Shown: in pieces, positions 1-7,896 of the stretch
Layout: each line of letters begins with the position of its first letter
How positions within the stretch are numbered: position 1 is the first letter of the stretch
Source of the DNA: Gaiellaceae bacterium
Lineage (GTDB): Bacteria; Actinomycetota; Thermoleophilia; Gaiellales; Gaiellaceae
Reading direction: 5' to 3'
DNA length: 64,000 bases
NCBI GenBank assembly: GCA_030446625.1
Contig: JAUJMY010000001.1
Span: 169,496-233,495 of the forward strand
Program-made: the position numbers and the translations under genes
Notes under the pieces: model-generated
What the model saw: the letters and a program-made list of their open reading frames with translations, nothing else
Databases searched by the model: none
Told to the model about the DNA's origin: nothing

Positions 1-60
1 CCGGCTCTCGAGGGCCGGCAGGAAGCGCCTCTACCAATTCGACGCTGGTAACCGGAACAG

Positions 61-90
61 GGGGCCGCACGAGCGGCCCCCTTTCTTTTG
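61..90 (+). terminator. intrinsic terminator of an upstream transcript
   Basis: An 8-bp GC stem (GGGGCCGC / GCGGCCCC, loop ACGA) is followed at once by TTTCTTTT. It would end whatever is transcribed from left of the window. The first 60 bases hold no gene I can name: a short frame ends with TAA at 49-51, so this may be the tail of a coding sequence. Confidence 0.75.
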
Positions 91-102
91 CCGGCGCGAG
101 GC

Positions 103-984
103 TCAGGCCGCGCGGCGGAGCTGCTCGTCCAGCGTGACGAGCGGCAGCTCGAACGTCTCGAGCGCGGGCCGCGTGTCGGCCACGTTGTCTCCGGCGCCGA
201 GCATCTTCAGCTGGTCGCGCGTGACGAGCGGGTTCGGCAGGCGCTCCAAGACGCTCGCCTGGAGGCGCATCACGCCCATCGGCACGTGCACCGTCGGGCG
301 GCGGATCCGCAGCACGCGCTTGATCCGGTCGTAGAGCTCGTTCCACGTGACCACGTCGGGGCCGCCGAGCTCGAACGTGCGGTTCGACGCGCCGGGGTGG
401 TCGACCGACCGCGCGAAGAACTGCGCGACGTCGTCGACCCAGATGGGCTGGATGCGTTGATCCCCCGCGCCTGCGATCGGCGTCGCCGGCGAGTAACGCG
501 CGAGCCGCAGGAACGTCGGCAGGACGCCGCCGTCACGGCCGAAGACGAAGCTCGGCCGGAAGATCACGTGGTCGATGCCGGAGCCCTTCACCGCCTGCTC
601 CATCTCCCACTTCGCGCCGAAGTACGGCACGAGGTCCTTCGTCTCCTCGCTCGTGCCGAGCGCGCTCATCAGGACGAACCGGCGCACGCCGGCGCCCTTC
701 GCGGCGGCGACGAGGTCGCGCGTGCCCTGGCTCATGATCCGCTCGAAGTCGCGTGGCTGGCCGACGATGATCGCCACGAGGTGCACGACCGCGTCGCAGC
801 CGTCCACGGCGCGCCGGAGGCTCGCGGCGTCGGTCATGTCACCGGCGACGAGCTCGCAGCCGAGCGCCTCGAGCTCGCGGCCGCTTCCCGTCCGGACGAG
901 GCAGCGGACCGGCAGCTCGCGCTCGCGCAGGGCGGCCACGGCCTTCGGCCCGATGAAGCCGGTCCCGCCGGTGACGAGGATCAC
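103..984 (-). CDS. NAD(P)-binding epimerase-like protein (NDUFA9/atypical SDR family)
   Basis: A Rossmann-fold protein of about 293 residues. It opens with VILVTGGTGFIG, the dinucleotide-binding glycine motif of extended or atypical short-chain dehydrogenases. It then has a DAVVHLVAII segment, a FRPSFVFG segment and a C-terminal IWVDDVAQFF stretch, as in the NDUFA9-like NAD(P)H-binding proteins often called complex I 39-kDa-like in bacteria. The classical YxxxK catalytic pair is replaced by YFGAKWEME, so dehydrogenase activity is uncertain. I chose the GTG at 984 because the Rossmann motif begins right there and a CACACT box lies 6 bases upstream; an in-frame start further upstream (1056) would overlap the divergent gene. 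Substrate unknown. Confidence 0.8.
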   Translation of the reverse strand: MILVTGGTGFIGPKAVAALRERELPVRCLVRTGSGRELEALGCELVAGDMTDAASLRRAVDGCDAVVHLVAIIVGQPRDFERIMSQGTRDLVAAAKGAGVRRFVLMSALGTSEETKDLVPYFGAKWEMEQAVKGSGIDHVIFRPSFVFGRDGGVLPTFLRLARYSPATPIAGAGDQRIQPIWVDDVAQFFARSVDHPGASNRTFELGGPDVVTWNELYDRIKRVLRIRRPTVHVPMGVMRLQASVLERLPNPLVTRDQLKMLGAGDNVADTRPALETFELPLVTLDEQLRRAA

Positions 985-1045
985 GCGCAGAGTGTGACGG
1001 TTTCGGGGCGGCAGGGGGTCGGTTGTCGTCGTCGCGCGTCGTCCG

Positions 1046-1051
1046 TACCGT
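1046..1051 (+). promoter_or_regulatory. -10 box of a probable leaderless promoter
   Basis: TACCGT lies 7 bases before the GTG at 1059. The same layout recurs before many genes in the window. Confidence 0.4.
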
Positions 1052-1058
1052 GACACGC

Positions 1059-2246
1059 GTGACGTTCCTGGAGCCGACGTCGCCGCGGCGACGGCAGCTG
1101 ATGCGGAGCCGCCGCCGCCGGCGGCGCGCCGCGGCGGCCGCCGCCGTCGCCCTCGCGGGCGCGGCGATCGCGGCCGCGGCGCTCACGCTCGTGGCGGACG
1201 CGACCGACGACGCCCCGGTCCCGTCCGCGACGAAGGCGCGCGCGCGGCCGCAGGCGGCGGCGGCACCGGTGGCACCCCCGCGTCCCGCGCGGCGGCCGGT
1301 CCCGAAGGAGATCCGTGGGATTCACCTGCACATGTCGTTCGCGTCGCAGCTCGACCGCTTCGTGGCGCTCAGGTCGAGCGGCCTCAACACGATCGAGCTC
1401 GACGTGAAGGACGAGGCGGGACGGCTCGCGTTCGCGCCGCGCAGCGTGCCGCTCGCGCGCGCGATCGGCGCCGCGCGTCCCTACAACCGGCCGAGGCACG
1501 TCGCGCGACGACTGCACGCGCACGGGATCTACCTGATCGGGCGCGTCGTCGTCTTCCAGGATCCTCCCCTCGCCGAGGCCCGCCCGGAGCTCGCGGTGCA
1601 ACGCGCGGACGGATCCGTCTGGCGTGCGGCGTCCGGCCATGCGTGGGTGAACCCGTACGACCGGCGCGTCTGGGACTACAGCGTCGGCGTCGCGGAGGCG
1701 GCCGCGCGCGCGGGCTTCGACGAGATCCAGTTCGACTACGTGCGCTTCCCGAGCGACGGCGACCTGAGCGCCATCCGCTACCCGCGCGGCGGCACCGGCG
1801 CCGACGCGGGCACGATCGCGCGCTTCGTCCGCTACGCGTCGAAGCGGCTCCGGCCGCTCGGCGCGCGTGTCTCAGCGGACGTCTTCGGGCTCGCGGCGAC
1901 CCTCGACGTCGGCGTCGGGCAGGCCCCGCGGCTCCTCTCCGAGCACGTCGACGCGCTCTACCCGATGGTCTACCCCTCGCACTTCACGCCGGGCTCCTAC
2001 GGCCTCGCCGACCCGAACGCCGCGCCCGGGCCGACGGTCGAGCAGGCGTTGCGCGACTTCCGGCGCGCGCTGCGCGGGCGGCGGACGCGGCTCGTCCCGT
2101 GGCTCCAGGACTTCTCGCTGGGTCGGGCGTACGGCGAGGCGGACGTCGTCGCCCAGGTGCGCGCCGCGCGCGCGGCGGGAGCGGACGGGTTCATGCTGTG
2201 GGACCCGCACGGCCGCTACACAGCGGCTGCGCTCGCACCGCCGTGA
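1059..2246 (+). CDS. putative glycoside hydrolase (DUF4015/GH13-like), secreted or membrane-anchored
   Basis: About 395 residues. An arginine-rich N-terminus is followed by a hydrophobic alanine-rich segment (about residues 22-42), so it is probably exported or anchored. A proline-rich linker leads into a TIM-barrel domain beginning at EIRGIHLHM. Family hallmarks are visible: LNTIELDVKDE, NPYDRRVWDY, a FDEIQFDYVRFPSDG segment carrying probable catalytic acidic residues, VSADVFGL, YPMVYPSHF and a final ADGFMLWDP. This matches the uncharacterised COG1306/DUF4015 hydrolases; the natural polysaccharide is unknown. The start is the GTG at 1059 (leaderless); ATG 1101 is the alternative. A decayed second copy lies downstream of dcd. 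Confidence 0.85.
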   Translation: MTFLEPTSPRRRQLMRSRRRRRRAAAAAAVALAGAAIAAAALTLVADATDDAPVPSATKARARPQAAAAPVAPPRPARRPVPKEIRGIHLHMSFASQLDRFVALRSSGLNTIELDVKDEAGRLAFAPRSVPLARAIGAARPYNRPRHVARRLHAHGIYLIGRVVVFQDPPLAEARPELAVQRADGSVWRAASGHAWVNPYDRRVWDYSVGVAEAAARAGFDEIQFDYVRFPSDGDLSAIRYPRGGTGADAGTIARFVRYASKRLRPLGARVSADVFGLAATLDVGVGQAPRLLSEHVDALYPMVYPSHFTPGSYGLADPNAAPGPTVEQALRDFRRALRGRRTRLVPWLQDFSLGRAYGEADVVAQVRAARAAGADGFMLWDPHGRYTAAALAPP

Positions 2247-2265
2247 CGCTCCGCCCGCTCGGGCG

Positions 2266-2832
2266 CTACTGCTCGAAGTTGCGCCAGTAGCGACTCGGCG
2301 TCGGCCCCCGCTGCCCCTGGTACTTCGAGCCGAGCGCGTCGCTCCCGTACGGCGTCTCCGCCGGCTCCGTCAGCTGGACGAACGAGAGCTGGCCGATCTT
2401 CATCCCGTAGTAGATCGTGATCGGGAGGTTGGCGACGTTCGAGAGCTCGAGCGTCACGTGGCCGTCCCAGCCGGGGTCGATGAACCCGGCGGTCGAGTGG
2501 ATCAGCAAGCCGAGGCGGCCGAGCGACGACTTCCCCTCGAGGCGGGCGACGAGGTCGTCGGGGAGCCGCACCCGCTCGAGGGTCGAACCGAGGACGAACT
2601 CGCCGGGGTGGAGGATGAAGGCGGTCCCGTCGTCCACCTCGACGAGCTCCGTCAGCTCCTCCTGCGGCTGCTTGACGTCGATGAACGGGTAGCGGGCGTT
2701 GTGGAAGACGCGGAAGAAGCGGTCGACGCGGACGTCCACGCTCGAGGGCTGGAGCAGCGACTCGTCGTACGGCTCGATCCCGATGCGGCCCTCCGCGAGC
2801 AGGCGGCGGATGCTCCGGTCCGCGAGAACCAC
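2266..2832 (-). CDS. dcd: dCTP deaminase
   Basis: Converts dCTP to dUTP plus ammonia (or directly to dUMP in bifunctional members), feeding dTMP synthesis in the cytosol. The product is 188 residues, the usual family length. Conserved blocks are present: [11 protein letters not shown] at the start, [23 protein letters not shown], and [13 protein letters not shown] followed by HVTLELSN, which holds the catalytic glutamate. The end [15 protein letters not shown] is typical. The GTG at 2832 is chosen because it gives the canonical N-terminus and has TACAAT 6 bases upstream. It converges with the glycoside hydrolase gene and diverges from the pseudogene on its other side. Confidence 0.95.
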   Translation of the reverse strand: MVLADRSIRRLLAEGRIGIEPYDESLLQPSSVDVRVDRFFRVFHNARYPFIDVKQPQEELTELVEVDDGTAFILHPGEFVLGSTLERVRLPDDLVARLEGKSSLGRLGLLIHSTAGFIDPGWDGHVTLELSNVANLPITIYYGMKIGQLSFVQLTEPAETPYGSDALGSKYQGQRGPTPSRYWRNFEQ

Positions 2833-2838
2833 CGCGCG

Positions 2839-2844
2839 ATTGTA
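2839..2844 (-). promoter_or_regulatory. -10 box of dcd, leaderless
   Basis: On the minus strand TACAAT sits 6 bases before the dcd GTG, a near-consensus -10 that implies a leaderless mRNA. Confidence 0.5.
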
Positions 2845-2904
2845 CGGGCGCGGGATCGGCGCTACGGTCCGCGCCCCGTGATTCTCCAGCCGGTCGACCG
2901 CAAC

Positions 2905-3812
2905 GTCGATCCCGGGGAAGCTCGGCGAGTACATGCGTCTGCCCGGGCTGAACACGATCCAGCTCGACGTGAAGGACGAGAACCGTGAGGTCGGCTTCGT
3001 GCCGTCGTCGGTGCCGCTCGCGAAGAAGATCGGGGCCGCGCAGGCGTACTACAAGCCGCGCGTCCTCCCGCGGCAGGCGCACCGGCGCGGGCTCTATCTG
3101 GTCGCGCATCGTGACGTTCGAGGACCCGATCCTGAGCGAGAAGCGGCCCGACCTCGCGATCAGGCGCAGCGACGGCTCTCGCTGGCTGAACCACGCCGGG
3201 CTCGGGTGGTCGAACCCGTACGACCGGCGGGTGTGGGACTAGAACGTCGACCTGGGCGAGGCGGCCGCGCGCGCGGGCTTCGACGAGATCCAGTTCGACT
3301 ACGTGCGCTTCCCGAGCGACGGCGACATCGAGGCGATCCGCTATCGGGCAAGACGGCGACGCGGCCGGGCTGGGTGATCGCGGAGTTCGTCCACTACGGG
3401 GCGAAGCGGCTGAAGCCGCTCGGCGTGCGCGTCTCGGCCGACGTTTTGGGTCTCTCCGCGACGCGTGACCTCGGAATCGGGCAGGTGCCGCGGGCGGCTC
3501 GCGCGCTACGTCGACGCGCCCTACCCGATGGTCTACCCCTCGCGACTACGCCTCGGCGAGTACAACATCGACAATGCTTCCCCGGCCGAGACCGTCACGG
3601 CGTCGCTCCGCGACTTCAAGCGCCAGCTGCGCGGGAGAAAGGCGAAGCTGATCCCGTGGCTCCAGGACTTCTCGTGCGGGCGGACGTACACGCTCGACGA
3701 CGTAAAGGCGCAGATCGACGCCGCGCGGGCCGCGCGGACGGGCGGCTCCCCGCTGTGGAACGCCGCCGGCGTCTACACGCCCGGAGCGCTCGCCTACGCT
3801 GCGTCGCGCTGA
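2905..3812 (+). pseudogene. decayed paralogue of the DUF4015 glycoside hydrolase
   Basis: The reading can be followed across frames as [20 protein letters not shown], then IVTFEDPILSEK, NPYDRRVWD, FDEIQFDYVRFPSDGD, VRVSADVLGLSATRDLG, YPMVYPS and LIPWLQDFSCGRTY. This is collinear with the intact gene at 1059. It is broken by a frameshift near 3100, a TAG at 3240-3242 exactly where the intact copy has Tyr, a frameshift near 3340 and another near 3490. The 5' end, with the export signal, is missing. Four independent lesions plus the 5' loss argue for real decay rather than sequencing error. The last 58 bases overlap the next gene. Confidence 0.85.
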
Positions 3813-4804
3813 CGCTCGCCGCCGCCGCCGCGGGGGTCGCGCTCGCGCTCTCCGCGCCTGCCGGCGCGGCGCTGCGTCCCGCGCCGCAGCTCGACGTTCG
3901 CGCCGGCTTCCGGACCGAGATCTACGCGACGGGGCTGCGGCGGCCGACGGCGCTCGCGTTCGGCCCGCGCCGGCTCCTCTACGCGACGCAGGAGGGGGGC
4001 GAGGTCGTCGCGGTCGGTCGCGGCTCGCGGCGCCCGCGCGTCGTCGCGCGCGGGTTCCGGACGCCGCTCGGGCTCGTCTGGAGCGGGCGCACCCTGTTCG
4101 TGTCGGCTCAGGGCTATCTGAGCCGGCTGCGGCTCAGCGGCCGCCGCCTCGTCGGCCGCCGGATCCTCGTCTCCGGGCTGCCCTACGGGCGGCACCAGCA
4201 GGACAACGTCGTCGTCGGCCCGGACGGCCGTCTCTACTTCGGCAGCGGCTCGACCTGCGACGTCTGCCGCGAGCGCAGCCGGCTGAGCGCGGCGATCCTC
4301 TCCGTGCGGAAGGACGGCCGCGACCTCCGCGTCTTCGCGCGCGGCCTGCGGAACCCCTTCGGGCTCGTCTTCCACCGCCGCCGGCTGTACGTCTCGGTCA
4401 ACAACCGCGACGACCTCGGCACCTGGGAGCCGGCCGAGACCGTCGTCGTCGCGCGGCGCGGCGCGCACTTCGGCTGGCCCGGTTGCTGGCCGAGCTGGCG
4501 CCTGCGCCGGCTCGTCGGCGCGTGCCGCGGCGTCGCGCGCCCGCTCGCGTACCTCGAGCCCCACTCCTCCGCGAACGGGATGGCGTTCTGGCGCGGCCGC
4601 CTGTACGTCGCGGAGTGGGGCCAGTACTACAGCCACCGCTTCGGCCGGAAGGTCGTCGAGGTCGACCCGCGCAGCGGCCGCTCGCGGACGTTCGCGGACG
4701 GCTTCGACCACCCGCTGGCGGTCGCCGCCGAGCCTCGCGGCCGCGGCCTCCTCGTCGCGGACTGGGGCCGCGGCATCGTCTACCGCATCTCGCGCCGCGC
4801 CTGA
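3755..4804 (+). CDS. secreted PQQ-dependent sugar (sorbosone/glucose) dehydrogenase-like beta-propeller protein
   Basis: About 349 residues. An arginine-rich N-terminus and a hydrophobic alanine/leucine stretch form a signal peptide, followed by a six-bladed-propeller type sequence: FRTEIYATGLRRPTALAFGP, QDNVVVGPDGRLYFGSGSTCD, ARGLRNPFGLVF, PHSSANGMAFWRG and FADGFDHPLAVA. These are typical of soluble glucose/sorbosone dehydrogenases that use PQQ and of related non-enzymatic propellers. Whether the PQQ and calcium ligands are complete is not clear. The GTG at 3755 is the only start that includes the whole signal peptide, so the gene begins inside the tail of the pseudogene. Confidence 0.7.
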   Translation: MERRRRLHARSARLRCVALTLAAAAAGVALALSAPAGAALRPAPQLDVRAGFRTEIYATGLRRPTALAFGPRRLLYATQEGGEVVAVGRGSRRPRVVARGFRTPLGLVWSGRTLFVSAQGYLSRLRLSGRRLVGRRILVSGLPYGRHQQDNVVVGPDGRLYFGSGSTCDVCRERSRLSAAILSVRKDGRDLRVFARGLRNPFGLVFHRRRLYVSVNNRDDLGTWEPAETVVVARRGAHFGWPGCWPSWRLRRLVGACRGVARPLAYLEPHSSANGMAFWRGRLYVAEWGQYYSHRFGRKVVEVDPRSGRSRTFADGFDHPLAVAAEPRGRGLLVADWGRGIVYRISRRA

Positions 4805-4822
4805 CCGGCTGCAAGCCGGTTA
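4803..4822 (+). terminator. hairpin after the sugar-dehydrogenase-like gene
   Basis: ACCGGCT / AGCCGGT stem with a GCA loop, starting at the stop codon. Only a weak T run follows, so terminator function is tentative. Confidence 0.4.
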
Positions 4823-4850
4823 TTCACTATGCAGCGGCCGACCGCTGAGG

Positions 4851-4856
4851 TATCGT
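4851..4856 (+). promoter_or_regulatory. -10 box of the aminotransferase gene, leaderless
   Basis: TATCGT ends 7 bases before the ATG at 4864, leaving no room for a ribosome binding site. Confidence 0.45.
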
Positions 4857-4863
4857 CGCTCGT

Positions 4864-6186
4864 ATGGCGACGACGCGCGCGATCGAGCTGCGGACGGCCG
4901 TTCCGGGTCCCCGCTCGCAGGAGATCCTCGACCGGCACGAGCGCGCGATCGCGGCCCCGCTCTCGGTCACGCATCCGGTCGTCATCGCCGAAGGGCGCGG
5001 CGCGACCCTGAGCGACGTCGACGGGAACACGTTCATCGACTTCACGGGCGGCGTCGGCTGCCTGAACGTCGGGCACTCGAACCAGCGGGTCGTCGCCGCG
5101 GCGCAGGAGCAGCTGGAGCGCTTCTCGCACACCGACTACACGATCGTCCCGTACGAGGTCTACGTCACGCTCGCGGAGCGGCTGATCGACGCGGTTCCGA
5201 TCGCCGGTCCGGCGAAGGCCGCGTTCTTCAACGCGGGGACGGAGGCGGTCGAGAACGCGATCAAGTTCGCCCGCTCCTACACGAAGCGTCCGGCCGTGAT
5301 CGCGTTCGAGGGCGCCTTCCACGGGCGCACGCTGCTCTCGATGACGATGACGTCGAAGACGCACCCGTACAAGGCGGGCCTCGGGCCGTTCGCGCCGGAG
5401 GTCTATCGCGTTCCGTTCGCGCAGGACTATCGCGGGCCGACCGCACGCGACGCGCTCGCGGCGCTCGAGCGCGCGCTTGTCACCCAGGTCGCGGCGGAGA
5501 ACGTGGCGGCGATCGTCATCGAGCCGGTCCAGGGCGAGGGCGGGTTCGTCGTCGCGCCGCAGGAGTTCCTCGCCGGCATCCGGCGGATCTGCGACGCGCA
5601 CGGGATCGTCCTCGTCGTCGACGAGGTGCAGACCGGCTTCGGCCGCACCGGGACGATGTTCGCGATCGAGCAGTACGGGATCGAGCCCGACCTGATCACC
5701 CTCGCGAAGGCGATCGCCGGCGGCCTCCCGCTCTCGGCCGTGATCGGCAAGGCCGAGATCATGGACGCGCCTCCCGACGCCGCGATCGGCGGCACGTACG
5801 TCGGCAACCCGGTCGCGCAGGCGGCGGCGCTCGCCGTCCTCGACGTCTTCGAGGAGGAGGGGCTGGTCGAGCGCGCGACGGAGGTGGGGGAGGTCGTGCG
5901 CGCCCGCATGGAGGCGTGGAAGGAGCGGTTCCCCGCGGTCGGCGACGTGCGCGGGCTCGGTGCGATGCTCGCGATCGAGCTCGTGCGCGACCGGGCGACG
6001 AAGGAACCCGCGGCGGACCTCGCGAGCAAGGTCGTCGACGAGGCGGCGAGCCGCGGCCTGCTGCTGCTGAAGTCCGGCATCTACTCGAACTGCATTCGCG
6101 TGCTCGTCCCGTTCGTGATCGCGGACGCCGAGCTCGACGAGGCTCTCGGAGTGTGGGAGCAGGCACTCGAGAGCGTGCTGAGCTAG
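4864..6186 (+). CDS. gabT: 4-aminobutyrate aminotransferase (class III, PLP-dependent)
   Basis: 440 residues, the normal length for GabT. It transfers the amino group of 4-aminobutyrate (or a related omega-amino acid) to 2-oxoglutarate. Visible motifs: FTGGVGCLNVGHSN near the start, FFNAGTEAVENAIKFAR binding the cofactor phosphate, FEGAFHGRTLL, EPVQGEGGF, VVDEVQTGFGRTG with the PLP-binding aspartate, and LITLAKAIAGGLPLS with the Schiff-base lysine at about residue 282. GGTYVGNPVAQAA and IRVLVPFVI complete the family signature. Substrate is inferred from resemblance to GabT; other class III omega-aminotransferases cannot be excluded. It stands alone, with a kinase gene 30 bases downstream on its own promoter. 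Confidence 0.88.
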   Translation: MATTRAIELRTAVPGPRSQEILDRHERAIAAPLSVTHPVVIAEGRGATLSDVDGNTFIDFTGGVGCLNVGHSNQRVVAAAQEQLERFSHTDYTIVPYEVYVTLAERLIDAVPIAGPAKAAFFNAGTEAVENAIKFARSYTKRPAVIAFEGAFHGRTLLSMTMTSKTHPYKAGLGPFAPEVYRVPFAQDYRGPTARDALAALERALVTQVAAENVAAIVIEPVQGEGGFVVAPQEFLAGIRRICDAHGIVLVVDEVQTGFGRTGTMFAIEQYGIEPDLITLAKAIAGGLPLSAVIGKAEIMDAPPDAAIGGTYVGNPVAQAAALAVLDVFEEEGLVERATEVGEVVRARMEAWKERFPAVGDVRGLGAMLAIELVRDRATKEPAADLASKVVDEAASRGLLLLKSGIYSNCIRVLVPFVIADAELDEALGVWEQALESVLS

Positions 6187-6203
6187 GTCCGTCTCCACGC
6201 AGG

Positions 6204-6209
6204 CAGAAT
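6204..6209 (+). promoter_or_regulatory. -10 box of the Ser/Thr kinase gene, leaderless
   Basis: CAGAAT, 7 bases before the GTG at 6217. Confidence 0.35.
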
Positions 6210-6216
6210 CTCCGCG

Positions 6217-7653
6217 GTGGTCGGAGAGCTGATCGCGGGTCGCTACGAGCTCGAGGAGCTCGTCGGGACCGGGGGCATGTCGAGCGTGTACCGCGCGTTC
6301 GACCGGCTGCTCGAGCGCCGCGTCGCGCTGAAGGTGCTGCACGCGTCCTACGGCGCGGACGAGGAGACGATCGAGCGCTTCCGCCGCGAGGCGCGTGCCG
6401 TCGCGCAGCTCTCGCACCCGAACATCGTGACCGTGATCGACCGCGGCGACGACGACGGGCGCCAGTTCATCGTCTTCGAGTACGTCGACGGCGAGAACCT
6501 GAAGCAGCTCGTCGAGCGTGGCCGGCTTCCTGTCCGGCGCGCGCTCGAGCTCGCGATCCAGACCGGCCGCGGGCTCGCGTTCGCGCACGAGCACGGCCTC
6601 GTCCACCGCGACGTGAAGCCGCAGAACGTGCTGCTGAACGGTGACGGGAAGGCGAAGGTGACCGACTTCGGGATCGCGCGGGCGCTCGACGTCGACGGCG
6701 TGACGCAGACGGGGACGGTGCTCGGGACGAGCAACTACATCGCGCCGGAGCAGGCGAGCGGCGAGCGCGTCGACGCGCATTCGGACGTGTACTCGCTCGG
6801 CGTCGTCCTCTTCGAGCTCCTGACCGGCGAGGTCCCGTTCCCCGGCGAGAGCTTCGTCGCCGTGGCGTTGCGGCACATCAACGAGCCCCCGCCGAGCGTG
6901 CTCGAGCGGCGGCCGGAGGTGTCGCTGCGTGTCGCGCACGCGGTCGAGCGCGCGCTGGCGAAGGATCCCGCGCATCGCTTCCCGACGATGTACGACTTCG
7001 TCGGCGAGCTCGAAGGCTGCCTCGCCGAGCTGGGACACGAGCCGGGCGACGACGCGACGCTGATCGTCCGCAGCCCCGTCGTCCGCAGCCCCGTCGTCCG
7101 CCAAGGCGCGCGACGCTCCGTCCGAGCCCGGCGGCGGAGATTTCCGGTCGGGCTCGCCGGGCTGCTCGGGCTGACGCTGTTCGCGCTCGCGGCCGCGTTC
7201 GTCCTTGCGCGTTCCGGGTCCGACCGCGACGGCGGCGGCGCGACGGCGAAGCCGATCCCGCTCGCCGGCGTCGGCTCGTACGACCCGTTCGGCGACGACC
7301 AGGCGGAACATCCGGAGGCGGTCGCGCGCGCCGCGGACGGCGACGTCTCGAGCTACTGGCCGACCGAGACCTACTACGGCGGCTTCCAGAAGGAGGGCGT
7401 GGGCGTCGTGCTCGACGCGCGACGGGCGGTCGAGCCGCGCGACCTCGTCGTCGTCACCGACACGCCCGGATTCACGGCCGAGATTCGGAGCGGCGAGAGC
7501 TCGGAGGGCCCGTTCCGACGGGTGTCGCCGTCGCGGCGCGTGAACGGGACGACGCGGGTCCCGATCAGCGGTGACGACGCGCGCTACTTCGTCGTCTGGA
7601 TCACCGCGCTCGACCGGCTCGCGCACGTGAACGAGGTGCGGGCGCGCGGCTAG
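6217..7653 (+). CDS. Ser/Thr protein kinase with a single membrane span and a discoidin-like extracellular domain
   Basis: 478 residues. Residues about 1-270 are a Hanks-type kinase: VGTGGMSSVY glycine loop, VALKVL lysine, VHRDVKPQNVLL catalytic loop, TDFGIAR and GTSNYIAPEQASG. A linker holds a short tandem repeat (IVRSPVVRSPVVR, bases 7066-7101), then basic residues and one membrane helix (about 308-330). The outer part, about 145 residues, has no PASTA repeats. Its SYDPFGDDQAEHPEAVARAADGD / YWPTETYYGGF pattern and closing VWITALDRLAHVNEV resemble the F5/8 (discoidin-like) carbohydrate-binding fold seen in some actinobacterial kinases and MviN-linked proteins. It may sense an external glycan; this is inference. 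Confidence 0.85.
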   Translation: MVGELIAGRYELEELVGTGGMSSVYRAFDRLLERRVALKVLHASYGADEETIERFRREARAVAQLSHPNIVTVIDRGDDDGRQFIVFEYVDGENLKQLVERGRLPVRRALELAIQTGRGLAFAHEHGLVHRDVKPQNVLLNGDGKAKVTDFGIARALDVDGVTQTGTVLGTSNYIAPEQASGERVDAHSDVYSLGVVLFELLTGEVPFPGESFVAVALRHINEPPPSVLERRPEVSLRVAHAVERALAKDPAHRFPTMYDFVGELEGCLAELGHEPGDDATLIVRSPVVRSPVVRQGARRSVRARRRRFPVGLAGLLGLTLFALAAAFVLARSGSDRDGGGATAKPIPLAGVGSYDPFGDDQAEHPEAVARAADGDVSSYWPTETYYGGFQKEGVGVVLDARRAVEPRDLVVVTDTPGFTAEIRSGESSEGPFRRVSPSRRVNGTTRVPISGDDARYFVVWITALDRLAHVNEVRARG

Positions 7654-7655
7654 TT

Positions 7656-7687
7656 GGTAGCGGGGGAACCCAGGTTCCCCCGCTACC
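7656..7687. terminator. long perfect hairpin after the kinase gene
   Basis: 15-bp arms GGTAGCGGGGGAACC / GGTTCCCCCGCTACC with a 2-base loop directly after the kinase stop. No T run follows, so this may be a bidirectional or Rho-assisted terminator or a repeat. From here to 7896, between two gene ends, I see no coding sequence. Confidence 0.5.
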
Positions 7688-7896
7688 CCTCCTGCGTTTG
7701 CGGCCTCGCGCCTTCGTCGCTGGGCCTCCCGCCGGGCGGAGCCCGGCGTCGGCGGCAGCCCGCTGCGCACGGTTGAGACGGTTACGTCGGCTACGCCGTC
7801 GCGGCGGGGGCCGCGCGCCGGCGAGGAACGCCGCAGCTTGCGCAGCAGCATCCCGCGACGGTCGGAAGCGTCGGCTTCCGCCCGGGCTAATCGCTG

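Noticed and set aside
1-60. Possible tRNA arm (TACCA...TTCGACG...TGGTA) at the left edge
   Set aside because: No acceptor stem or CCA, the stem has a mismatch and a nine-base loop, and the same bases can be the tail of a coding frame. Not enough sequence to call.
2933-4804. 623-residue fusion of glycoside hydrolase and sugar dehydrogenase
   Set aside because: The first part switches frame several times and its homology is to a pseudogene; the signal peptide of the second part marks a separate gene starting at 3755.
7066-7101. Short direct repeat (GTCCGCAGCCCCGTC) as a CRISPR-like or regulatory array
   Set aside because: Two units only, in frame in a kinase linker; a simple coding repeat. 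No CRISPR array was seen in the window.
4780-7851. Very long minus-strand open frame opposite gabT and the kinase
   Set aside because: Arg/Glu/Asp-rich antisense shadow of two well-recognised genes; no family motif.
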